From a virus, in IMG/VR virus record IMGVR_UViG_3300021093_000064, positions 1 through 64,000 of that record: a DNA stretch of 64,000 nt; one strand, 5' to 3'. Below, piece by piece: positions 57,524 to 64,000 of this stretch (position 1 is its first letter; every line of letters begins with the position of its first letter). The notes under the pieces are model-generated. The model was not told the origin of the DNA and searched no databases. It saw nothing but the letters and a program-made list of their open reading frames with translations. A program made the translations under genes and the position numbers.

Positions 57524-58132
57524 TTACCACTTTTCCTCTTTCCAAGTCAAGCGTTTTTGTAGTTCTTTATCAAATACCATAAGGTATCTATGCTTTCTAC
57601 TTCTATCTCTCCATTCACCTTCAGAACCTTTTACTTTTCCACGAGAGTGTTTAGTTCCGTCTGAATAGTAGAAATCTTTTTTTCTATCCGTGAGACCGTA
57701 GTACTTAAAGTTGCAAGCGCGATAAATTGTACCAGAATGGTGATTTGAATCAGCATAAGAAAGGATTGCTTTAACTTCAGTATCTTTCCGAAGTTGTCTA
57801 ATCGCTCTTGAAACAAACCAAGAAGTGATGTTATATTCCAAAGACTGGATATCAGGTCTGATGCAGAGTCTTGAGAGTTCAAAGAGTCCTTGTTGTTCGT
57901 TTCTTTCAAGACCAAATGCTCCTTTTGCTATTTCTGGAACTGGGAGACCAGTAAAAATGCAGACGCCAACAGACCCACCAATATTAAGGACATCTGTGAA
58001 TGACTTTCTGTAAAGTGAGTAATTATATCCACTCTTGAAATCTTTTGATTCGTCTTTAAGATAATGGTAAGTATAAAGAAGTTCTTTGATTTCTTCTTTA
58101 CTCACTTTATCTAGGTAAAAATCCGATTTCAT
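57524..58132 (-). CDS. Mom-like DNA modification protein (GNAT fold), 202 aa
   Basis: The sequence has the plan of the phage Mu Mom family, which adds a carbamoylmethyl group to adenine in DNA and blocks restriction. GVCIFTGLPVPEIAKGAFG (57-75) is the acetyltransferase-like core; ELSRLCIRPDI is a strand and motif A region; SWFVSRAIRQL is a helix; KAILSYADSNHHSGTIYRAC (121-140) is the family hallmark; FYYSDGTKHSRG and WRDRSRKHRYLMVFDK follow. The family call is from motif memory. It stands before a terminator. Confidence 0.75.
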   Translation of the reverse strand: MKSDFYLDKVSKEEIKELLYTYHYLKDESKDFKSGYNYSLYRKSFTDVLNIGGSVGVCIFTGLPVPEIAKGAFGLERNEQQGLFELSRLCIRPDIQSLEYNITSWFVSRAIRQLRKDTEVKAILSYADSNHHSGTIYRACNFKYYGLTDRKKDFYYSDGTKHSRGKVKGSEGEWRDRSRKHRYLMVFDKELQKRLTWKEEKW

Positions 58133-58142
58133 CTAAGTATTT

Positions 58143-58316
58143 TTACTCAGTTTGTTTGCATTCTAACATATATTCTACAGTGTTTGCAACATCATTCATT
58201 GCATCACGAAGAAATGGTTGTTGACCAGATTCTTGCTTAAGGATAGGACGTGAATCATCAGTAAGAACCCAACGCCACTGCTTCATATCCTTACAATACC
58301 AAAGATTAATTTTCAT
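58143..58316 (-). CDS. conserved small protein, 57 aa
   Basis: MKINLWYCKDMKQWRWVLTD... beta hairpin then helix (QPFLRDAMNDVANTVEYML). I recall this from cyanomyoviruses, function unknown. The start at 58316 overlaps the preceding gene's stop by 11 nt; the longer reading to 58427 runs over that gene and is not preferred. Confidence 0.65.
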   Translation of the reverse strand: MKINLWYCKDMKQWRWVLTDDSRPILKQESGQQPFLRDAMNDVANTVEYMLECKQTE

Positions 58317-58464
58317 TCTTGAAATATTCCAGTCGAATCCAGTTGATAAGTGCGTTGACTTCCATTCGGTCTTCTTCGGACCATTCGAGAGCATCTTTAA
58401 CTCTAGCATAACAGGTAAGTGCATCAATTGCGAGTTGTCTATCTCTTTGTGAAATTAGTGACAT
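58306..58464 (-). CDS. helical small protein, 52 aa
   Basis: MSLISQRDRQLAIDALTCYA... helical throughout, with an acidic-aromatic centre (ALEWSEEDRMEVNALINWI). It begins 19 nt after the tRNA-Thr gene, so it may be expressed from a transcript processed at the tRNA. Function unknown. Confidence 0.6.
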   Translation of the reverse strand: MSLISQRDRQLAIDALTCYARVKDALEWSEEDRMEVNALINWIRLEYFKNEN

Positions 58465-58482
58465 TGGAGTTTATAGAACTCA

Positions 58483-58555
58483 AGCCCCCAGACGGAATTG
58501 AACCGTCCTCTCCGCTTTACAAGAGCGGTACATCGCCACTTAATGCTTTAGAGGC
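58483..58555 (-). tRNA. tRNA-Thr (anticodon TGT)
   Basis: Cloverleaf on the minus strand: acceptor GCCTCTA/TGGGGGC (with G-T pairs), D arm GCAT/ATGT, anticodon arm CCGCT-CTTGTAA-AGCGG with TGT, T arm GACGG-TTCAATT-CCGTC. CCA is not encoded. It would read ACA codons, common in this AT-rich phage. Confidence 0.9.
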
Positions 58556-58558
58556 AAA

Positions 58559-58828
58559 TTAATCAGCAGGTAACATTTCTGGATTTTCCAGTTCCAACTC
58601 ATATAAGAGTGGATGACATTCTTCAAGCATTAAGTAGTATGATGCTTGATAAAGGTCTTCTGGTTCAAAACGTCTTTCGTTATCTGCTAATTTGATTAAT
58701 TCCAAATCGAATATTGATTCGTCTGGAAGGTCATCAAAAGTAAAAGGAATTGAATTTATAAAATACATCAGAACTATTTGAGTTCCGCGATTATACCAAA
58801 CGTATCTGGCATCTATTCTGTACTTCAT
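58559..58828 (-). CDS. acidic hypothetical protein, 89 aa
   Basis: MKYRIDARYVWYNRGTQIVL... begins with strands then a strongly acidic helical part (DLPDESIFDLELIKLADNER, EECHPLLYELELENPEML). It sits between the two tRNA genes, with TAAATAA about 20 nt upstream of its start. No family recognised. Confidence 0.6.
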   Translation of the reverse strand: MKYRIDARYVWYNRGTQIVLMYFINSIPFTFDDLPDESIFDLELIKLADNERRFEPEDLYQASYYLMLEECHPLLYELELENPEMLPAD

Positions 58829-58870
58829 AGAATAGTTCCTTACTTTTGTTTATTTAGAGGTAGAACCTCA

Positions 58871-58943
58871 TACCCGTGGGCGGATTCGAACCGCCCCTGG
58901 AGGAGTTTTAAGCTCCCTGTCTCTGCCGCTGGACTACACGGGC
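58871..58943 (-). tRNA. tRNA with TAA anticodon (Leu), short variable loop
   Basis: Acceptor GCCCGTG/CACGGGT (first pair G-T), D arm GTC/GAC, anticodon arm GGGAG-CTTAAAA-CTCCT, T arm GGCGG-TTCGAAT-CCGCC, discriminator A. The TAA anticodon reads UUA (Leu), but the variable region is only CCAGG, whereas bacterial tRNA-Leu normally has a long type II arm. It is a complete cloverleaf otherwise; the isotype call is therefore tentative. Confidence 0.8.
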
Positions 58944-58950
58944 AAAAAAC

Positions 58951-59154
58951 TTACACTTCGTAAGTAGTAGGATTATACTTGATAAACTCCCAGAATGTCA
59001 ACTTCATTTCTTTTTGTGACATTCCACAGTGCTTTGCTGCTTTAGGGAGATTCCACTTGGCACAAAAGAGTGCTTCATTTGCCTCTTTTACATTATCTGG
59101 AGTGGTTTTGATTGGTTCCTCTTTGAGGTCTTTGTATGAAATCTTATAAGGCAT
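58951..59154 (-). CDS. small protein with helix-turn-helix-like region, 67 aa
   Basis: MPYKISYKDLKEEPIKTTPD... The second half (ALFCAKWNLPKAAKHCGMSQ, then KEMKLTFWEFIKYNPTTYEV) has the helix, turn with G-M-S, recognition-helix pattern of a small DNA-binding domain, and I recall relatives in cyanophages. It precedes the tRNA pair by 7 nt. Confidence 0.65.
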   Translation of the reverse strand: MPYKISYKDLKEEPIKTTPDNVKEANEALFCAKWNLPKAAKHCGMSQKEMKLTFWEFIKYNPTTYEV

Positions 59155-59215
59155 ACTTAAAAAAATCTAATAGAGCAATTTTTTGCCGGAAAAATTTTTG
59201 GACCTAAAATGGAAC

Positions 59216-59398
59216 TTAAAGTTGATTTGCGTATGACAGAGAATCTTCATTGACTTGTGAACGAACCACATCAAGAACGTTTATAAACTGATCTACAGTT
59301 TCACAAGTTACAACCTTTTCATTACCAAGACTTGAGTAAAGGTTAAAGGTACGCTTACTGGTATCAACCACGCACCGAGTCAAATACTCATCATTCAT
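59216..59398 (-). CDS. hypothetical protein, 60 aa
   Basis: MNDEYLTRCVVDTSKRTFNL... strands (RTFNLYSSLGNEKVVTCE), then helices (VDQFINVLDVVRSQVNED). It is the first gene behind the perfect sigma-70 promoter at 59425-59453. Readings starting further upstream would begin within the promoter. Function unknown. Confidence 0.6.
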   Translation of the reverse strand: MNDEYLTRCVVDTSKRTFNLYSSLGNEKVVTCETVDQFINVLDVVRSQVNEDSLSYANQL

Positions 59399-59424
59399 TT
59401 GGGGTGTCTCTTGATTACCCACTT

Positions 59425-59453
59425 ATTATAGGGGAAGACCCTAGGGGTGTCAA
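59425..59453 (-). promoter_or_regulatory. perfect-consensus sigma-70 promoter
   Basis: TTGACA (59453-59448), 17-nt spacer, TATAAT (59430-59425). The TGA stop of the upstream structural gene lies inside the -35. Downstream are two small genes, both tRNAs and probably the Mom-like gene. Confidence 0.9.
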
Positions 59454-60202
59454 GGGCTAGTCTGAGTGTTGATTCTATCTGCGAACTGTTCACCATTGTA
59501 TTGTGGGTCTGGATAATCCTTCCAACTGTCCCCACGATACTCAACCACAAGAGCATTTACATCCTTTCTTTCAGCATAAACGTGATAAAAACAATCAATT
59601 GGCATTCCTCCATTTGATTGAAGATATATTTTACTATCATCCCATCTTTTTATAATCACATCTTGATGGGATCCAATTGGTTGAAGTTGAACACTAATGC
59701 TTTCGATGTGTACTAAGTCTTTCCAATACCAAGGCAAATCAATCTCGGTTTTATTTCTTACTCTACCTCTAAAATATACTCCAACTTCTGGACCCTCAAT
59801 ACACGCATAACGAAGCCTATGTCCTTCACCATTTGACGGGTGAACCATATCAAAAGGTTTTGGTCTTGAGTCTGCTACATTAAATCTCTCGGATAAATCA
59901 CCAATGTTTGGATGGTTAAAAAATGCATTACCAGAGACATATAGAGGATATTCTCTTCCTCTAGGTCCTTTAATATAAACAGCATGTGGTGCAGAACCAC
60001 AATCATCATTTTCCAAAGGACCAACCATTAAGGTTGCTTCAATACTTGAATAAGAACCATCATTACCAATCTGAACTGGTCCTTGAAGATATGCAGCACC
60101 ATCTACCCTCTGCTCACCTCTACCAAGAGCTTCTGGTTTTGATGTTGTGTTTGTAACAAATAATTGACCATGAATTAATTCAACATCACTTGATGATGAC
60201 AT
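59450..60202 (-). CDS. virion structural protein, 250 aa
   Basis: MSSSSDVELIHGQLFVTNTT... with GAAYLQGPVQIGNDGSY, YPLYVSGNAFFNHPN, and the block KPFDMVHPSNGEGHRLRYAC with IEGPEVGVYFRGRV, which I know from conserved cyanomyovirus structural proteins. The second half is beta-rich (ISVQLQPIGSHQDVIIK). It lies in the baseplate cluster just after the gp5-type gene group. Exact location in the virion unknown. Confidence 0.7.
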   Translation of the reverse strand: MSSSSDVELIHGQLFVTNTTSKPEALGRGEQRVDGAAYLQGPVQIGNDGSYSSIEATLMVGPLENDDCGSAPHAVYIKGPRGREYPLYVSGNAFFNHPNIGDLSERFNVADSRPKPFDMVHPSNGEGHRLRYACIEGPEVGVYFRGRVRNKTEIDLPWYWKDLVHIESISVQLQPIGSHQDVIIKRWDDSKIYLQSNGGMPIDCFYHVYAERKDVNALVVEYRGDSWKDYPDPQYNGEQFADRINTQTSP

Positions 60203-60212
60203 AAATTACTCC

Positions 60213-60806
60213 TTATTTTGAACTTGGTTTTACTGATGCTAGACCTCTTGGATTAATTGCGAATCCTGGTTTTTTAAGTGCGCTCGCGGCACTTAATTTT
60301 TGAAAAGATCCTGCGGTCATTTTCATAATGTTTTCCGCTGTGGTATTTATTTCTCCAGATGAAAAGATACTGCAAGTTTCGGTAGCATCAATATTGATTC
60401 TCTTTGCTTTTAATTTAATCTCTTCATCTGCGTCTAGGTTAATATATCCATTACTGTTGTCACTTCCTCTTGCAATTAACTGAATGTTCTCAGCATTGAC
60501 TTTAAAAGTTCCTTTCGTAAGAATTTCAATGTTTCCTTTCGAAAGTCCATTACCGCCCGCAGAACTGATATAAATTCCAACATCACCTGGTTGAATATTA
60601 TCTCCAGCAATTACTTGATAACGTCCTCTACATCTTGACCAAATCCATCCTTCTCTAGGACTTGTCTGATCAATCGTAATAAATTCAAGACCTCCTTGAC
60701 CTTGAAGCATAATGGATGATTTGGCCTGATCCTTATGGATGTGACCAAATCTTAGATTTCCATCCTTTGTTCTTACGTCTTTAATTTCTTTATTGACTGA
60801 TTTCAT
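60213..60806 (-). CDS. baseplate-associated beta-helix protein, 197 aa
   Basis: MKSVNKEIKDVRTKDGNLRF... WIWSRCRGRYQVIAGDNIQP, then regular short strands (IEILTKGTFKVNAENIQLIA, INLDADEEIKLKAKRINIDA) that resemble the beta-helical spike of gp5/VgrG proteins. It may form part of the hub or spike with the neighbouring gp5-like protein. Start overlaps the upstream gene by one base. Confidence 0.65.
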   Translation of the reverse strand: MKSVNKEIKDVRTKDGNLRFGHIHKDQAKSSIMLQGQGGLEFITIDQTSPREGWIWSRCRGRYQVIAGDNIQPGDVGIYISSAGGNGLSKGNIEILTKGTFKVNAENIQLIARGSDNSNGYINLDADEEIKLKAKRINIDATETCSIFSSGEINTTAENIMKMTAGSFQKLSAASALKKPGFAINPRGLASVKPSSK

Positions 60807-62005
60807 TAAAATACCTTACCTACACAATCAATGACTTGAACAACCGCTGCTCCTTCAGGAACAGAGAATGGTTTATAAAGTTGACCTTCAACAGTTGCTG
60901 CTGTTGTTGGAAGTGGTTTTGCAGGAACAACTTGCTCTTCAATAGGAAGCGTTGGATCAACTCTAGTGACTTTAAAGATAGTTGTAAATGTAGCATTAAA
61001 TCCAGTTGGAGAATCTGTGCGAATATCTGGAAGATCTTCATACCCACAACCACCTGTGAGGATATTTATTCTTTCAATTTGCCCTCTCTCATTAATCACA
61101 GGTTCTGCTACTGTACCATTGTTTGGTGTAATAATAAGTTTGTCTCCAGGACGATATCCAAATCCTCCATCCAGAACAACAATCTCTTCAATACACAAAA
61201 TTACTGGATATTGGGGTCCAAATACTTCTGGTCTTGGTGTTGGTACAGGAACTAATGGTTGAGTAATAACTTCATCTTCTTCCAATTCTCTAGGAGGACC
61301 ATCAGGAGGATAATATTTGTCACCCTTTTTTACCAAAATTGGTCTATCAATTTGAACAACGTAATACTTTCCGTCTGCGGTTGTTACAAAACCTTCATCG
61401 GGATCTTTCCATACTCTTTCATTACCCCCTAAACTTCCATCAGGAGATGGCAAATAACCATCTCCTGGAGCAGTAATTGTAATATTTTTTATCTGTTTTC
61501 CAAGTCTATCAATTCCATCTCCCGCTTTAGGTCTATTGTTACCAGTTTCTGGTTCCATATTGACTATTAACTTTCCACCAGATCCTTTACCACAACCATC
61601 CATTAGTTCAGCAAATGGAACGTTTTGATATCCATAACCAGGATTTACAATATCGAAACCAATTACTGATGATGAGATGGGACTTATGACAGCATTTGCC
61701 ATTGCTCCCCATCCATCTCCACCAAAAAATTGAACTAATGGTGGTCCACAAAACTGAGGATCGGTGGGGCAAGATGGTGCTGTTGGAAGAGTATCTTCTG
61801 GAATTAACCTTTCAACTTCTTGAAACGTTAATACACTCTCAACTCCATCACCATTTTGAAAATAGAATTTTCTTGTTGGGTCAGCTTGATGAACTTTACG
61901 AGCATCATCAACGGTTAATCCATTAATTCTTTTGCCTTCACTATCAACAAAGGCTACTTTGATTACATTTTTTGGTAGAATACCTGAGAAAAACTTAGAT
62001 TTCAT
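60806..62005 (-). CDS. baseplate/tail structural protein with G-x-GY repeats, 399 aa
   Basis: N-terminal 75 residues form an alpha/beta domain (VIKVAFVDSEGKRINGLTVD). The rest contains at least four G-x-GY repeats: FDIVNPGYGYQNVPFAE, ITAPGDGYLPSPDGS, VLDGGFGYRPGDKLIIT and ILTGGCGYEDLPDIRT. These also occur in the 1966-residue protein. A proline-rich linker (PLVPVPTPRPEVFGPQ) lies between repeats. Ends in VVQVIDCVGKVF. Adjacent to the hub gene, so a baseplate component is likely. Confidence 0.7.
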   Translation of the reverse strand: MKSKFFSGILPKNVIKVAFVDSEGKRINGLTVDDARKVHQADPTRKFYFQNGDGVESVLTFQEVERLIPEDTLPTAPSCPTDPQFCGPPLVQFFGGDGWGAMANAVISPISSSVIGFDIVNPGYGYQNVPFAELMDGCGKGSGGKLIVNMEPETGNNRPKAGDGIDRLGKQIKNITITAPGDGYLPSPDGSLGGNERVWKDPDEGFVTTADGKYYVVQIDRPILVKKGDKYYPPDGPPRELEEDEVITQPLVPVPTPRPEVFGPQYPVILCIEEIVVLDGGFGYRPGDKLIITPNNGTVAEPVINERGQIERINILTGGCGYEDLPDIRTDSPTGFNATFTTIFKVTRVDPTLPIEEQVVPAKPLPTTAATVEGQLYKPFSVPEGAAVVQVIDCVGKVF

Positions 62006-62015
62006 AATTCATACC

Positions 62016-64000
62016 TTAATATAAAGTGAACGAAGGATCTGGGTCACTATCTTTCTTTCCAGAGTTAATTTCATCACGTAGTTTTGGAGTCTCATTCTTA
62101 ACTTGATTATCAACGTATGTAGCAAACTTTTGAAGATCTTCTGGATTATTCTTTGCGGATGTTCTTAGTTGTCCAATACCGCTTGTATTACTTTCAGAAC
62201 CAACATAAATTTCATATTCCTTAGCAGTTTCAACCAGAGAACTTACCTGACCAGTAAATGCATCTGTGCTTGCGCCAGAAACTTGATAATCTCCATTAAA
62301 TGTAGTATTAGAAACAATATTGGACATAACAGGATTTGCGGTATTTGCACCTTTACCAGTTGCAGATTGATTATCACCTGTTGGTGTAGGTGCAGCATCT
62401 CCACCAGGAAGTGCAGATCTATCTTGAGATATTTCTTGATATTTTACAGCAGATTGTGTATCTTCGCAAGAGAAGAATTGAAGAATTCCAGGAACATAGT
62501 CAAGAGCATTAAATAAGTTTCCTGCAACTTTGCCTAAACCTCCACCAACAAGACCTCCTACCAAACTTCCAATACCTCCAGCAAGACCTCCAGTAATTGT
62601 TCCTAGAAGAGCATTAATTGGAGTAAAGATTCCATCCAGTGTGCTCATAAGAGGATCTAAAATTGTATCAATAAAGTCACCCATTATTGATTCAGCAGCA
62701 CAAAGGGGAGCATTAATAAAACGATCGAGTACATTTTCTAGTAAACCAGTAAATGTTCCTTGAAGTCCTTTGATAATTTTGTTCATTACACAAGAAAGTT
62801 TGTCACAACCTTTCTGACTAATTTCTAGAAGTTGAGGAACTTCAGTGGGGAACAAATATGGAACAACAGACTTGACACCATCAGAGATCTTTTTAGAGAT
62901 ATATCCTCTTACTCCATTCAACATTCCTTTTGCAAATCCTGCCATTTCAAAAGCAGCATTTGAAACTGTTGATTTTATTTTTTCAGTGAATTCTAAAACA
63001 CCTGTTGCAAATGAAGATGCCTGATTATAAATTCTTTTTAATTCTTCAACAACATTCAACAGATTTTTCATTGTCCGTTGAATCCCTTTCATCTTAGAGT
63101 TTCCTTGTTTGGAAACATCAAGTAAAGGAACTTTTATTTTACTATCCTTATCCTGATCGGTTTTAGACTGAACTTCTACGTGTTGTGCTTCTGTTGTTGA
63201 TAATGGAGAACCATTTAAGATTCTATCATCAGGAACTTTAGCTGCAGTTTGTGGAGATCCTTCAGTATAAGTATCATTAAACTGCTGATAACCTTTATTA
63301 CAGTTTCCGCTGGAAGCAGAGGCACCTGGTTGTCTTGATGCCTTTACAGTTGCGGCAAGAACCAACCTTTCAATTTCTTTTGAATCCTTTCCTTCTACCT
63401 TTGCTTTTTGTCTTGCTTCAGATGCTGCCTTAAAAACTGCAGATGAAGGAGTCTTAGATGGATCTAAGAGTTTCTTAAGTTGATCAATACTCAATTGATC
63501 AACGTTAGGAGGTACTGGTTTATTTGCAAGACTACCTGGACCACGAACAGGTGTTGGTGGTTTAGATACTGTAGGTTTTCCACCAGTTGGAGATGGAGTT
63601 GCTACTGGTTGGTTTGGAGCTGGTTCTGCTCTCTTCTTAGGAACATTGTTATTTGAATTACCAATCACTCCCACAATGTAGGGTTCTTGCCCTGCCATTC
63701 CATCCTTGAAGAATCCAAAGACAACAGAACCAGATTCAATTGATGGAGTGATTGACGCCCCACCGTGACCAGATCCTGCAGTAACTGGCATCACCACTTG
63801 AGCCTTAACTGTTTCTTCTGGTTTTAGTTTATCTACATCTCCAGTATGCCAGTTGAAGACACGGACATTATATCTGTGTCCCCAACCTTTAATTGCGTTT
63901 AAACCTTCAAAAGTTTCTGCCTGAACATTTTCATCCCAAGTAGTTTTTGATTCTACTCGTCCAATCCACCAAGGAGGATTTACAAAAAATTGTGGATTAA
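62016..64000 (-). CDS. gp5-type baseplate hub protein (5' end outside window)
   Basis: The open frame continues to the right edge without a stop (about 660 residues visible). The first part has PPWWIGRVESKTTWDEN, GWGHRYNVRVFNWHTGD, VVMPVTAGSGHGGA and VVFGFFKDGMAGQEPYIVGV, the pattern of the OB-fold domain of T4 gp5. A long Pro/Ser-rich linker, a helical region and a glycine-zipper-like stretch (GTITGGLAGGIGSLVGGLVG) follow. I see no lysozyme domain, consistent with cyanophage hub proteins. It sits at the tip of the tail tube and is involved in DNA delivery. Confidence 0.75.
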   Translation of the reverse strand, partial: NPQFFVNPPWWIGRVESKTTWDENVQAETFEGLNAIKGWGHRYNVRVFNWHTGDVDKLKPEETVKAQVVMPVTAGSGHGGASITPSIESGSVVFGFFKDGMAGQEPYIVGVIGNSNNNVPKKRAEPAPNQPVATPSPTGGKPTVSKPPTPVRGPGSLANKPVPPNVDQLSIDQLKKLLDPSKTPSSAVFKAASEARQKAKVEGKDSKEIERLVLAATVKASRQPGASASSGNCNKGYQQFNDTYTEGSPQTAAKVPDDRILNGSPLSTTEAQHVEVQSKTDQDKDSKIKVPLLDVSKQGNSKMKGIQRTMKNLLNVVEELKRIYNQASSFATGVLEFTEKIKSTVSNAAFEMAGFAKGMLNGVRGYISKKISDGVKSVVPYLFPTEVPQLLEISQKGCDKLSCVMNKIIKGLQGTFTGLLENVLDRFINAPLCAAESIMGDFIDTILDPLMSTLDGIFTPINALLGTITGGLAGGIGSLVGGLVGGGLGKVAGNLFNALDYVPGILQFFSCEDTQSAVKYQEISQDRSALPGGDAAPTPTGDNQSATGKGANTANPVMSNIVSNTTFNGDYQVSGASTDAFTGQVSSLVETAKEYEIYVGSESNTSGIGQLRTSAKNNPEDLQKFATYVDNQVKNETPKLRDEINSGKKDSDPDPSFTLY

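Noticed and set aside
59160-59215. AT-only hairpin (AATTTTT with AAAAAATT) between two small genes
   Set aside because: The stem is weak and lacks a GC core and a clear T-run after it, so I do not call it a terminator.
62016-64000. A lysozyme domain in the gp5-type hub protein, as in T4
   Set aside because: The region after the OB-fold domain is Pro/Ser linker, helices and a glycine zipper; no lysozyme Glu/Asp pattern is seen.

Overview
The window looks like part of the genome of a T4-like marine myovirus, most probably a cyanophage (cyanomyovirus). This rests on the gene repertoire and was not checked by a database search. It carries a phage peptide deformylase, a DUF4385 protein, three 2-oxoglutarate/Fe(II) oxygenase-like proteins, a gp5-type baseplate hub protein, two tRNAs, T4-type late promoter sequences, and many very small overlapping genes of the kind cyanomyoviruses carry. 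The DNA is AT-rich, and every supported gene lies on the minus strand, so transcription runs from high to low coordinates. No photosynthesis gene, reverse transcriptase, integrase or CRISPR array is visible.

Right end (64.0-57.4 kb): the baseplate hub gene gp5 (its 5' end lies outside the window), three virion structural genes, a consensus sigma-70 promoter, small unknown genes, tRNA-Leu(UAA) and tRNA-Thr(UGU), a Mom-like DNA-modification gene and an intrinsic terminator.

Middle (57.4-15.1 kb): an unusually large block of virion surface genes. It starts with a 1966-residue beta-structured protein. About fifteen further fibre-like proteins follow, built from short repeats around a V-G-I-G-T-T core. 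Their C-terminal modules differ: S74 chaperone domains, G2 autoproteolytic domains, C1q-like domains, NGDF-type carbohydrate-binding-like domains and cupredoxin-like insertions. Five glycine-rich adhesin-like proteins are interspersed, one with a Calx-beta-like domain and one with Ig-like domains. Many of these genes are followed by a small gene from one of a few recurring families, so the block reads as adhesin plus candidate dedicated assembly-factor pairs. Most junctions carry a late-promoter-like ATAAATA element that overlaps the upstream stop codon and is followed by A-rich sequence with no Shine-Dalgarno. Two 2OG oxygenase-like genes sit inside the block behind their own consensus sigma-70 promoter.

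Left part (15.1 kb to 1): small, mostly unknown early-type genes in about ten short operons. Recognisable genes are a DEAD/DEAH helicase, a 2OG oxygenase, a zinc-protease-like protein, a Cys-His-Asp triad protein, a peptide deformylase and an adenine methyltransferase-like protein. The operons are separated by one recurring module: a stop codon, then an inverted repeat close to CAGTT-N4-AACTGGCACA, often an intrinsic-terminator-like hairpin, then a TATAAT-type -10 box. Within operons, consecutive genes commonly overlap by ATGA.
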